64,000 nucleotides of DNA from contig OU744724.1 of the NCBI GenBank assembly GCA_916613615.1, positions 34,421,607-34,485,606 on the forward strand. Direction: 5' to 3'. Made by a program: the position numbers and the translations under genes. Of this stretch, positions 1 through 13,100 are shown piece after piece. The DNA is from Steromphala cineraria (taxonomy: Eukaryota > Mollusca > Gastropoda > Trochida > Trochidae). Position 1 is the stretch's first letter, and the number at the start of each line of letters is the position of its first letter. Below the pieces are notes generated by a model. That model saw only the letters and a program-made list of their open reading frames with translations. It was not told the DNA's origin and made no database searches.

Positions 1-44
1 CTCCGATGTGTTACTTATTTATTTTTGATTTTAAAGTGCTTCCG

Positions 45-366
45 GGGCGGGATAGCGCAGTGGTTAGCGCGTTCGGCTTCGGATCAATAAGTCCGTGATT
101 CGAATCTCGCCAGGGGCTCGGCAACTTTGTCTGCAGTAGAGAACTGTTCTACACGCAGTAAGGTTTGGGTGCAATGCTACACTGAGTTTCAGTGCAGTAC
201 CACCCATGGTTCGCTAGTTCCAGCCGATGCTCGCAGGTTTCACCGCAATGCATAACCACAATGGTGTTGCGGGCATTCTCCCTGCAAGAATACTAGCAGC
301 CGCGATATAAGTGAAATACTCTTGAAAGCGGCGATAAACCCCAGATCACCTCACCTCACCTCACCT
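45..366 (+). repeat. tRNA-derived SINE
   Basis: The 5' part has Pol III promoter-like boxes: an A-box-like TAGCGCAGTGGTTAGCGC near 53-70 and a B-box-like GATTCGAATCTC near 98-109. A ~230-bp body follows, ending in a (TCACC)n tail near 345-366. The body segment GTGAAATACTCTTGAAAGCGG resembles 3' domains common in bivalve and gastropod SINEs (from memory, not searched). A clean acceptor stem and anticodon arm are not visible, so this is a retroposon rather than a functional tRNA gene. Confidence 0.7.
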
Positions 367-439
367 TAAAGTGCTTCCAGCACAACTGATTTCGCACTCG
401 GATGAAATGAAAACATTGGATTTTATAAGGAGTGTAACG

Positions 440-556
440 ATAGATCAAACTATCGACTTACCGCGATAGTAACAGTGCCAATAGTACTTTATCGATAGTA
501 ATTTTTGAAACGATAAATAGTATCGATAGCACGTTTAACTATCGATAGTTTCGACA
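440..556. promoter_or_regulatory. cluster of TATCGATA-type motifs
   Basis: About 115 bases contain at least three TATCGATA-like palindromes plus partial forms (ACTATCGAC, GCGATAGT). TATCGATA is the core of the DREF-type element in insects. Function here is unknown; it may be decayed satellite-like sequence. Confidence 0.3.
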
Positions 557-574
557 TTTTAGTCAATTGAGTTG

Positions 575-703
575 TTAAAGGGGGTCTCCAACTTCTAATT
601 TTGAATTCCAGTGTTTTATTAGCGAGGCCCCGAGAGGGTCGGAGAGGGCCTCGCTAAAAATAAACCTGGAAGTTAAAAATTAGAAGTTGGAGACCCCCTT
701 TAA
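575..703. mobile_element. short fold-back MITE flanked by TTAA
   Basis: The terminal inverted repeats begin TTAAAGGGGGTCTCCAACTT on the left, and their reverse complement lies on the right. An inner inverted pair around TTAGCGAGGCC surrounds the centre. TTAA occurs at both ends (575-578 and 700-703), as expected of a TTAA-targeting, piggyBac-like non-autonomous element. No coding capacity. Confidence 0.65.
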
Positions 704-1050
704 GTTCCATTTAAAAAGTCAAATTCAAACAGAAACACGTCTATTGACATCTGAAAAATACTGGTACACATTCAATGGGTCTAAAGTAAATCGTTAGTGG
801 ATCGGAAATGAGTCTTCGTCAGAGTCGTGGTGGTGACTATTTAATTTTTGTTTTTTAATATTATTTTATATTATTTTTATATTCTTGTCTCTATTTATTA
901 ATTTAATTTTAAATATTTTTAGTATAATTTGTATCCAACATTATTTATCGTAAAATATGCTCTTTTAGTGTCTCATAAGCCAGTTTGTGGCTCGACGCAC
1001 TGCTTTTATATTGCTGTACAAAGTGTATGTATATAACATGTTCAAGTGCG

Positions 1051-1072
1051 TGTGACACTTAAATAAAAAATA

Positions 1073-1110
<38 letters not shown>

Positions 1111-1535
1111 ACTGTCGTGAAAGACTCGACAGTGAGTCGTGAACGGATCGGCCTTTGTCGTATTGAGTCGTATATGAGTTATGGATGAGTTGTAAGTTCC
1201 TCGGGTGTTTAGTCGGGGGTGCCTCCGAGGTCTGCCGGAAGTTCATCTTCGCTTTGTCGTATGTCAGTCGTGTATGTCGTGGGTAACTCCCAAGAGTGTC
1301 GTTTGACCTATATTTCTTCCCGACTTAGTCGTAGTCGAAAAGTCGGCAAAAGTCGGGAAGAGTCTTCGACACTTTCCAAACTCGTAGCTCAGCGAAATTG
1401 GATATATTAAAGTGAAGTAGCAGTGAACATCAGGAGACAGCTGTTGGCAAATAGAAGGAAACGTGTTAACATATGGTGGATTAGGAAGAAGAAAGAAGAA
1501 GAAGAAGAAGAAAAACATTTTATTTAAGTGTCACA
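1051..1535. mobile_element. non-autonomous element with 18-bp perfect terminal inverted repeats
   Basis: TGTGACACTTAAATAAAA at 1051-1068 is the exact reverse complement of 1518-1535. Between them lie a (TAC)n microsatellite (1073-1110), a GTCGT-rich stretch and a GAA-rich stretch (1483-1510). No transposase is seen. Short frames here are homopolymer artefacts of the microsatellites. Confidence 0.5.
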
Positions 1536-3386
1536 TAGCGTACATATACTTAGGGTAAGGGTTGACACCAACTGCACTTGTTGCCTGATGAAGCTGGCCC
1601 TGACTCTCAGCGTCTATCAAATGACATGTTTACATTCCATTTTAATATTTGTAATTGTTTCGTATTTCAATCAAGTATCAATCTTTATTCAATACTTAAA
1701 GGCCACAGGCCTATAGTACAATTGATAAATACAATATTTACAGATTTGTACAATTATGCCATATAGCATCATATAATTTCCTTAAGTCATATAACATACT
1801 ATCTAACTCATCACATATGTCATTAATACAGATATAAATAACTTCATGATATTTTGTCTGTGCAAGGAGGCATAGTAAATGTACATAGCAACATTTTGTA
1901 GAATATTACAATTTGAGTTTGAAAGTAGTGCATTAAATTTCATTTAAATTTTCGTATTTCATTCGGGACATTCGTGAATGATTATGAGATGATTCGTAAG
2001 TAGGAGATTAAAATCAAAATTATCAACCACGATTTTTCAAGAACTGGTTAAGAACTACACGAATTAGTTAAGAAAATTTAGAACTTTTTTAATTCGTAGT
2101 GGATTCGTGAAAGTTTTTGGACAAATCAAAATTCACCAAAGGATGGGGGAAACTTCTTTCAGGACTGAAATTCCATCGAAAATATAAGATTTAGTTCAAT
2201 ATTGAACCAAAAATGTGGCCTTAGTATCATATGCTATGATTATAAAGACTGTAAAATGCTACTTATGTATTCAACCATAATTTCCAATACCGACTGATAA
2301 TGACTTGTAACATTATTTCAGTATATCCAGTTTGGCATTACAACCAGTGAAATATAAGGGCAGGAAATCCGTTCTGGCAAAAAACGTGGCATTATATATT
2401 GTTTACTTTATACAATGTTCGTTGCAATTTTTCTTATCATATATCTTTCGTGAAATAAACAAGTATAATTCGATAAGTTTTTCATCCGTACAATTTACGC
2501 GGATAATACTGTGCCATAGCGGATTTGGTGCAATACACATATTTCCTGAGTTCATAAACTTACTGATATATGAGAATTTTGCTCGTTAGCTAATAAGTGT
2601 ATAAGTAAGTTTATCACGCAAAGTTATATATTCTACATTTCATGATAAAAATCGATCAGGGAGCATGCATATACGGTTTTTTGAGAAAGATTAGAGTTGA
2701 CGGCAGAGTCCCTCTGCAGGCGCCATCAAGTGTCATAACTTCATTTAGTACAATTGCCTGAATAATGTCATGATAATAATAAGCGATGCAATTGATGTTG
2801 TCTTGCTAATTGTCCGTTTATTTAAGGACGCATCTATGTAAATGCGGAGATAGGACTGCGTCAAATATTTAAACCATTCTTATTTTGAAGAACAAACTAT
2901 ATTCTAAGAAACTACTATTTCACGTGTCACCAGCATGGTTTTCAAGGTCACGGAGCTTCAACCAGTCGCATATCTTAACAAAGGTTTTGAAGCTTGTTAA
3001 ATCAGAAATCTCAAACCTAGTCACACCAAAGCAAGGCCGCATGAAATGTGTTTCTTGTTTTACATCCCTATTCAAAAGAATTTGCTTTTATATATTTAAA
3101 CTTTACTTTAATCTTAGATTTTAAAAGTCGAAAATAAAGACTTCGACAACATGATCATCATTTTATATAAGGAAAAAATCAAGAACTTTCCAATTATCAA
3201 TTTATTAACGTATTTCTCATAGGACATTCTGAGCACATTTAAACAACACTTTGACAGGGACAAAATAAAACAGGATTATTTTGAATGTCATTACACAATC
3301 GTACCCTAAGCGGTTACGTTTTAATAGCGAAACTAAAAATAAGAAAACCTTTACAGTCTCTCTTGTATCACTACCAAACAAGAAAC
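1536..3386. other. intergenic DNA, no gene recognised
   Basis: AT-rich sequence with only short unsupported frames. I see no recognisable domain, RNA gene or repeat structure. Confidence 0.5.
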
Positions 3387-4116
3387 ATGTCCTGTGGCCT
3401 AAGTCTGCTGGATCTGCTAGAAAAGACACTGCAGCTTTACAATCAACACAAGCCTAATTGGACACAGGAGGGTGTGACAGAACGCCTTTTTGAACTTGAG
3501 ATTGAGGTACATATAATCTTTATTTACTCCAGTTTTCAAGATTTACAACACAGAATAGACAAATCATATTATTCAAATTGCATATATGTGTACATAAAAA
3601 GTTATACAAGTAGTAAAAAGCAGGTGACGCGCATTCGTGTGACTCCAACATAGCATATATTCTTATGTACACGTCTTGTGTAAGAATTGTAGTAAGAATC
3701 TGTGAACTGTTCTCATGCTCTACGTTAAACGAGTTGTTGTAGCATTTATCTTTGCAACACACAATTTTTAAGTTGGTATGGAGGTTTATTAGCAATGTAG
3801 AAACAATATATATCTGTAAAAGTACTCTTACTTACCGTCCTACTCTTATCTTAGTAACAGAACCATTTTATTTTCTTTAGCATGTAACCAATAACTCAAG
3901 ACACCTTCCTGTTTGATTATTCGATCATAGAAAAATCTTACACAACTTAAGACCAGCGCTTACCTTAATCTAGAATAATTATAAAACAACCGATATGAAC
4001 TTATATATATAATTCTCTTGCTTATCCTCTTATCGTGAATGCAAACCGTTTTTCATCTCTTTTTTTTACAGATTCGAGAACTCATCGCACCCTACATGAC
4101 TATAGCTCGTCGTTAA
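3387..4116 (+). CDS. possible small two-exon gene or 3' end of an upstream gene (54 codons)
   Basis: A frame open from 3387 (ATG) to 3506 ends at a GT donor (GAG|GTACAT). A pyrimidine-rich acceptor (TTTTTTTTACAG) at 4071 leads to an in-frame exon, 4072-4116, that ends in TAA. The joined product is Leu/Glu-rich, predicted helical, and ends in TIARR; it contains the segment LYNQHKPNWTQEG. The frame stays open upstream to 3285, so 3387 may not be the real start and this could be the last two exons of a gene whose earlier exons I cannot place. The stop is only 71 bases before the peptidase start, so it could alternatively be a 5' untranslated exon of that gene. I do not recognise the protein. Confidence 0.35.
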
Positions 4117-4187
4117 CAAGAGGCAGACGCTCAAAGGTAAAGTAAAGTAACCATAGAGCCACCTCAGCTTCCCACTATCAGGACGCC

Positions 4188-7100
4188 ATGTCTACCCAGA
4201 GTACCGAGGGACTGTTCACATCCAACACGTCTGCCCCTTGTACAAGACGCCGGGTGATACAGAGTGGAGTAGTAGTTGTAGTGGTGTTCGTCGTGGGGTT
4301 GTTGATTGGGCGGTTTGCCATCACAAGAGAGGGGGAGGCAGCGTCAGTTGGGGGTAACTCGATGGAGGTTGTGGTAGAAGCGGAGGCAAGCGTGAAGGAA
4401 CAACTTCTTAAAGACGTTAACGCTGAGAACATCAGAGAAAATCTCAGGTACGTTGTTGAAACTGTTGTACTTTAAATCTTACAATATATTAATTATCAGA
4501 TTATTACAGAATGAAGGACTTGCAAACATTCTAAAGCAAGAGAAAGGTTAAAAGAAGTTTCAGAGGTTTAAATTTTCAAGCAAAACCTCTGAAACTTCTT
4601 TTAACTTCTTTTAACCATAAAGATCCATAAAGAATACATTCAACCTTACCGGAAGTTCAGTGTTCAAGTTAACCACAATATATCCTCTTCTTAATGTAAA
4701 TAACTGAAAATGGTTCAAATTGATGCACATATCTCAAATCAGCTCACAATAAACTACCATCACGCTCATTCTATACTATAGACACCTGACGGCGAAGCCT
4801 CACCTAGCGGGGACACCAGCAGACTACGACCAGGCAAAGGAACTCGCCGATCTCTGGAAATCGCTCAAGTTTGATGACGTCAAAATCACGCCTTATGAGG
4901 TGTTGTTGTCCTACCCCGATCCGAAGAAGCCGAACTTTGTGCGCCTGTTCGGCCAGAACGACACCCTACTATACCAGTCCCCTGAGCGAGAGGCAATCCT
5001 GACCCCCCGGGAAAACGTCTCGGGGGTAGTTCCTCCCTTCAACGCTTACTCTGCCCCCGGAACAGTCAGGGTAGGCACACGAGTCGGATTGCTAAGCAAA
5101 TCACGAAAAAAAGCCTAATATCGCTTGAGATTTTTCGATACTCCAAACATTGTTAGGCCTTCATACTGCCGTGAAGAAACTTCTATTGCTAATACGTTTA
5201 CATTCTAAAAATATTTTCACCACTTCTCCGGAAAAATCCCAAAATGTTACGAAAAATGGTGTTGCATCCAATCGACAGTTGTCTTCTGGTCCTAGGTGAA
5301 GGTTTGACTAAAAAACTCGTGTTTCTTACTGTTTAGAAAGTAGTAGATTCTAAGAATTACCCTGAATTATCATTTGAACTGACAACAATATATTTCTGAA
5401 CTCCCCCAGGGTGAGTTGGTGTACGTCAACTACGGACGAGAAGAAGACTTCCGGTATATCACAGAGACCGCCAGCGTCAACGTCACCGGCCGGATCGCCA
5501 TCGTCAGATACGGCATGATCTTCAGGGGCGATAAGGTATCTGGAGTTTCTCATTTGCTTTGAACAGAAAAAACAAGCGATGGACTCTATGAAATACGCTT
5601 TAAGAAATTCGAAATTCGAAACGAGTATATAATGCAAAACCTACGTTTTTATTCATGAATAATTTTATTTGAGGCATCTTTCATAGTCTTCCCTTCACTT
5701 TTACATTAAATTTGTTCATGTATTTTAGTGTATCAAATATCAAAAGTTTAGACAAAGGAAGTACCCTTTTAGTTAAAAAAAAACCAACAAGAAATGTAGG
5801 CCTGTTATACGTTTTGATTTTGGAAATCATTATCTGTTTTTAATTAAAGAAACTTTCCACGATAACAATTACATATACAGGTGAAAGCGGCCGAGAAGTA
5901 CGGCGCTATTGGTCTCATCATCTACTCTGACCCTGCCGACTACGCGAGGGGGGACAGCGTCTACCCCCACAGCCAGTGGCTACCCCCGACAGGTGCGCAG
6001 AGGGGGTCCATCTTCGTCGTCGACGGCGATCCGGAAACACCCGGGTACCCATCCATAGGTGCGTGTGATTTTCTTTCAGTTTATAAAAAGGTTTGTATCT
6101 ATGATGAAATATTCATATATTGATTAGATAAGGTAAATTTTTAAGATTATGCATTTTCTTAATGTTCAATGTGATTTATCCTTTAAGGGATTTTTTTTAT
6201 TGAACATCATTAAATTAAGTAAATTAAGATTAAAGAAATCCTTGTGAAAATCTTTGTTATTTCTGTTTTGTAGTCAGTAAACGTAAGTATCCCCACAGAT
6301 AATTTGAAAAGCTTTATTCAAAATCATATATTTCGGTATATGTCCATTTACTCTGACATACGACATTTCTTGTTACCTATCAGCGTGAAGAATATTTTCT
6401 ATCAATATAAACAGACACAGCGTACCGAGTCCCCGAGGCTGACATAACTTCGCTACCTACTATACCCGTACACCCCATCAGTTATGGAGAGGCGGAACAA
6501 CTCATGCAGTAAGTATATGTAGCACGTACATCATAGTTTAATCAAAGACGTGTCCAAAAGAAACGCTACCACCCAAATCGAAACATGATTCTATCCACGG
6601 GGAATTAATATCCCTGAAACATGGTTGCATGGTTTCCCTGAAAGCCGACTTCACTCAACAAGGACGTATACGTTTTGCAATGTTTCAATGTGTTGAACTG
6701 TCTTTTGATCCTGTTTTTATATCCTTTCGTCTACTTTAGATACATGTCTGGTGAAGAAGTCCCCACAGCCTGGAATGGTGGAATGACCATTCAGTATAGA
6801 TACGGACCCGGCTTCACGAACGCTACTGTCAGGTGCGTGTTTAAAGCTTTTTGAATGAATATAATGCACGTGGGCGGTTGAAATTCACGTAAATGCCGAA
6901 AACATTGTTTCTGATGTTCATATGTGAATGAATTTTGAAAATTAAGTGAAATAAAATAAATGCAGAGATTTTTAAAAATTACTCATCAAAGAAAATATAT
7001 TGTTTCATGAAAACCAGTCTTTATAAATCGAGTATTTAATTAAACATACGGTGAACCATTCTCTCCCATTCTCTCCTCGGGTATGACTGAGCTGCCTCTG

Positions 7101-10100
7101 TGGGGAGAGAATGATAGTGAAAAAGGAGATGTCAATTTCTTTTATTTCTACGTTCAAGCCTCTAGTATTCTCGCTGGCAGAGAGTTTTTACAGTTATCAC
7201 AGAAAGAAAGAACCACGTTTGAATACATTCCTTGAATATTTTATTCAACTTTATTCAAAATATAATTGAACACAAAGGAAAAAAACCCGAAGATTATTTA
7301 CATGATTGATTGTTTGGATTTTGATATTAATCTGAATGTTCACGTCGTTCCCTCTACAGAGCGGTAGAAATGGACATTTCAACTCGTAACGAGAGACGGA
7401 CGATTTACAATACTATTGGAACAATCAGAGGAGCAGTAGAACCGGGTAGGTATAATATTAGACAACACTCTATCACCTTCATGAGGAATCTTTTAACAAC
7501 AGGCAGAGCATGATAATGTGACGATTTATAAAATACATAAAAGGCTACTGACACATGTTTTAATACAATATCCGAATCAATTTTCATAATTGCACAGTTT
7601 TCAGATTTAATTAAAAGAATGAATCAGTAAACATCAAGCCACTTGTAAGCTCGTCGGAAATGGTTTCAGTTGAGTCCTTCAATTCAAGTATTAAATGGAT
7701 CAAATTTATATATTTGTCTTAAATTTGATTGAAAACAGATGCTACATATATCCTTTTCAACCTGATTGCAGGGAAATAAGAACGGTATTCATATTGTTTG
7801 TTTTCATCTCTAGGTTACATGAAAGATATTAAGTGTCATTATTTCAGACAGGTACGTAATTCTTGGAAACCATCGAGACGCGTGGGTATTCGGAGCTATG
7901 GACCCTTCTAGTGGTACCGCCGTGATGATGGAGGTCGCCAGGGTCGTCGCTAGCTTCGTGCAAAATAGTACGTACTTCGACACTAAAGGGGCAGTAGCAC
8001 GTGTTTGGGGGAATATGAGGTGATGTCAGGAAACTGAAAATATATTGTTCCAATTGAAAGACAATGTATTTAAACTAATTGAAGCAGTAGTAAATCAAAT
8101 ATATAATTTATAGTTCAGCCGTGCAATTCCTTTTTCTTACACAAAATGAATTAGAGGTGTTCACACAAAAATGGCCGCCAATGGACTTTATGTGAATCTT
8201 TATAATTTGTTCCCTGACTATGGATGATTGGTTTGTGAAATAAAAGTTTTGACACTTTCAAAATAATACATTTAGCATTGACATACAATTATCAGTGAAA
8301 ATTTGAACATATAAAATTCTCAAACAAACGTGCTACTCTCTCTTTAAAAGACACTTTTCGACGACTTATTTGTTCATATTAACACAATAAGATTAGTCAA
8401 CCAAATTTTTCAAAGTTGTATGTGTGTTTAAAATCGCTTCAGAGGATAGATATAATATAATAATTATTATATATAATATTTAGTTTTGACATATTGGCGC
8501 CCGTCAATTACTCCAACGTATTTTTTCAAAATTATGTTAACCTCGTTTATGATACCTGGCAGTTTACATCTACGTATCTTAAGTTTATTAATATGGTAAT
8601 GAACCTTAGTGCAAATATCATATAATTTTGGTTTCGTTTAGACATCAATCAAATGATTCCAGAAGCATAGACGATGAAAACCAATTGTCCATATTTTCGG
8701 ATCGTCAAGGCACTGATGCATAATTCATAAAATTTGGCATCGTTAAATAGATGGGGTCATACTGTTGAATATGTAATTATGTTAACTTGTGATTAAAATA
8801 TTAAATATAGATTCTTTGAGAAAAAATCAGAAAAAAATACATTGACCTAGTGCAAAGAAACAAACATGATTGAGACCCTAGGTCACTTCAATGACCTGCC
8901 AAAATTGTAACTGTTAACTGTTAGGTATGAGATGAAAATATGTTACGGCAAAATGAATCTTTATTTATGTAGTGAAAGTTCAACATTATCTGTTTCGTTT
9001 TCATAATGCTAGGGTGTCTCAACGACATTCCAAATTACATAATATTTTCATTAGAATACTTAGGTAAGTGAAAAACTTTAAGGGATGCAGCTGTATATCG
9101 TTTAAACGGTTATATGGCTAGTATTCGTGTAAATGGAACAAGTACTTTGGGTGTTGTTCGATTTTCATTTAAAATTCATAATTTTCACGTATTTTGCATT
9201 TTTGGGTGATCATAACCCGTGTGATATGTTTTGAATTGATATCATCACAGATAATATTTTTAACGCCGAACAGAACCACTGATTGTTCCTCGAATGACTG
9301 AATTCTGTTCTATGTGTGTTCATTTCCGATGATGCATTTTTTAGGTGAATATAAGCCGTGTGATAAGTTTTCAATTCACATTATCACAGATCAAATTGTC
9401 CCGCCTTTCAATACCGAACAGAATCTCTGAGCGTCCCTAAAATGTCTGAAATCAGTACTATTACCGATACCCTGTGATTTGACAGACAAGTGGCGACCCA
9501 GAAGAACGCTGATGTTCTGTAGCTGGGCTGCCGAGGAATATGGTCTCATTGGATCCAACGAGTGGGTACAGGTAGGATATTGGCATAATCACACACTTTG
9601 TCTTGTAATATGTACGCTTTTATACCATGTTGAACTTGAAACACAACTCTTTTAACTAAGAATTTATTCTTTTCTTCTCTTGAACTAATAATCAAGTGTA
9701 TACGTACGATTTTTGTGCACTCTTCTGATATATCCTCGCCCGACATCGACACAACATTATTAAAAGAAAATTATAAAATGTTGTACACACACCCTTTCAA
9801 GTTACATTTACAGACAGAATCAACGCTCTTTCTGTGACATTTACATTAATGAGTGAAGTATTTTAGATTGAACTCTGTAAGCATGAAGCGCAGACATAAC
9901 ATGAACCGCCTGTAAAATCTGAAAATGAAGTCTTATAAAGTATAATGTCTGTAAATCTGTAAAGTGGTCTAACATTTAGTGCTTTTATCGCGTAACATCG
10001 ATTGTCTCAAGACAGAACATTAAGATTTACTCAGATGTAATTCGTGAACGTTACCATATCAGTCTTTTTCAACATGTATACATAGAAATTTCATTCATAT

Positions 10101-13100
10101 CGCATTTTAACATGATAATTTCACACCTAAAACACAACCATGAAAGAAAAGGAACATTTAAAATGTATTTTTAAAAGTATGTGAAGGGTATTCACAAACT
10201 TTACATATCAAGAGCCAATTATAATAAAAGGTTCACAACAATGGCCGGTCTTCCTATAAAAAGTTCTAATTTGTGCATTCTTCATCCTTCAGGAGTACGT
10301 CAAGAGTCTTGGAGAAAGGACAGTTGCTTACCTGAACGTCGACACTTCCGTTTCCGGTATGTTAATCACGTGATCATGTGCCTTATTTGAATGTAACACA
10401 TGAACTACTTAAAAATCATAAAGATAATGAAACTTTCGTTTCTGGATTAACAATACTAAAACGCAACGTTGACCGAGCTTTAATTCCCTTCTTGTGTATG
10501 ACTAAAAGTTGCATCTAAATCATTAACTATATCTTGAACATTTTCGGTAGGAAGAAATTAATCGTTTCAAGGACGTCTGTCAAAATTCAACTGTAGAATA
10601 TGGTACTTTGGGATGAGATATCTCACTTTTGTAGTTCATTAGTTCTGATATGTATTATTCACATCTCATTTGCAAGTAGCCTACATAGTTCATGTATTCT
10701 TACTTTTCTTTACGTCTTTCTTGTTTTGCTGTTGAATGTAATCTTATCTTAATAAACTAGTTAGATTCAGATCTGTATTGTAAATAGGAGCTTTGTAAAT
10801 ATATCTAGATGATATGAAAATTGTGTTTCATGAATGATGTGTTTTCTTTCAGGAAACCATTCCGTATTCTTTGGTTCGACTCCGCTGCTCTACCGGGCGA
10901 TATACGAAGCAGCTAAAAATGTGTGTAATTATTCCGATAACGTTTAACTGCGAAACACACTTTCTTAAGTGTAACGTGTTTGTAAATGTATACGCCTTAA
11001 GTTATCTTCTCAAACATTACACATTTCATTCGCATCTAAACATCAAAACTGACAGGCAAAAGAAAGCACACTTCAGTTGGATTTTTAGGTTCTATTTAAC
11101 AAACATAAACGTGTATTTTTCTCATATTGACAACATTTTAAACATGGTAGGGGTAATGAAAATGTAAATTCTATTTCTTACCATTGCCAACATTAAAGAA
11201 AGATATTTCTACAAAACATTTACCCGACTCCAATTATTTTATTCAAGTTACTGAAACATTTTTGTATTGTTTACATGTCATAACTTAATACATCACATGT
11301 CTGTTAGATATTAAGTAAAACTGTGGTGGTTGTTTTCTTGCCTGGCGGTTTATTTCGAATGTTTGTCAATGATATCAGTGTGTCGTTACATCTCTTGAGT
11401 AAAATTTCTATGTTAACGATAAATCACGTTTGCAGGTACCAGACATAAGAAGTGGACAAAAAGTATACGACCGTTGGCTGGAGACTAACCCGTGGACAGA
11501 GGCTGGACTTGATGAACGTGTACCTCTGTGAGTACCTAGTACCTACCATGTATAGGACAACTTATAGCTTTAGTACTCTGTGAGTACCCAGTACCTACCA
11601 TGTAGAGGGGAATCGCATAGCTTTAGTTGATGTGTACCTGCTCATTCATTATCTATCTTTAAATCAACTTAAACTGATTCAATGGAAAATGCTGTTTTAT
11701 TTCGCAATTGTTACAACGTGCAAATATGTCTTGTTTTTCAATTGTACGGAATGGGAGCGATAGCTTAAGATGAGCACTGATTCATCCGTGATCAACATAC
11801 ACACGTTTGACATAATGAAACATTGAATCATCACACGCCCTTATCAGAATTGAATAGACCGTTTTTTATTAACATTTGCTTTCTGACTTTCTATAATATC
11901 ATTTAAATAATGTATGTTTCTGAAAATGATTAATTCTCGAACAAAATACACTCCTTATCCAAATAATCAGCTGTTGTGTTTAAGTAATCGTTATCAGAGT
12001 TTTCATTAAGGAAAAATTATTCTGCTATTTAAAAAAAACCCAACAACCTTTTCTGTGACCCAATAATGCAGAAGTCAGATGTCCAACCCTGATCCGAACA
12101 CGCGAGTCTTGCAGCCATATACCAATGAAGAGTAAATGGAAAAAAACGAAATAAATATAAATGATGTAATTCAAGTCAATAAAATGTATGCCAATCCTTT
12201 CAGGATCACAAGACCCGGATCTGGATCTGACCACGCCCCCTTCTTGCAGAAAGCCGGAATACCTTCACTGGAGTTCGGCTACAGGGTATGATGAATCACT
12301 ACACTCTTCATAAATACCAATAACACAAAGCCATGAACATTTAAGTACTTGAATTAATCCAATATTTTCTCGCTCCATTGTTTGTTCATACATTTTGGAT
12401 GTAGATAATCACACACTATCTACTATAGTAAATTTGTTTTAAAATGCCACTTCTAATATATATTAGGTAAGTAAATGTGTTGATAACTTATCAATCCTCT
12501 GTATTATTATATTTTAAAGATCAGAGAGTCACTCTTGACATTAACTAATAAAAAATAAAAATTTTAGAGGGGCGTCTTTTCTGTATAGATTTTTTCTAGT
12601 GTCCAGTGTTCCGCTTTGGGGAAATTTTCTGTAGAGACTTACGATATTTGTGAGATTCGGTTTATGAATAAGGACTGACATAAACAATCTGCATGATTTT
12701 GATTGAAAGAAACAAGAAACATGATATTAAGTACTTCTTATCGGCAGAGAAGGTCATATAGACTTTCAATTAATTAGTAAAATAACATGATTTTCTGTAT
12801 TTCTTTTTGTAAATACGAACGTCTATATATTGCAAAATAACTCTTTTTGATGCGAGGCCTTATCTGCCTATGATAAGTAATCATTAACTCGTCCTAAACG
12901 TCATGTATGTTGTTATGCAGAGAAATTACCTTTCTCCTGAATTGCATGTGAAGGAAGTGAATTCAGGTGTATCATGTATCATGTAGCATGTACCATGTAC
13001 CATGTACCATGTGTTGACAGGACTCCATCTCCTCCTACCCCCTGTACCATTCTGTGTACGAGACATTCTATGCGATGGAGGAATTCTTTGATCCTGACTT

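Noticed and set aside
53..125. Functional tRNA gene
   Set aside because: A and B boxes are present but no paired acceptor stem or clear anticodon arm, and a SINE body with a simple tail follows.
1264..1518. Poly-Phe minus-strand frame
   Set aside because: Produced by the GAA-rich microsatellite of a short repeat element.
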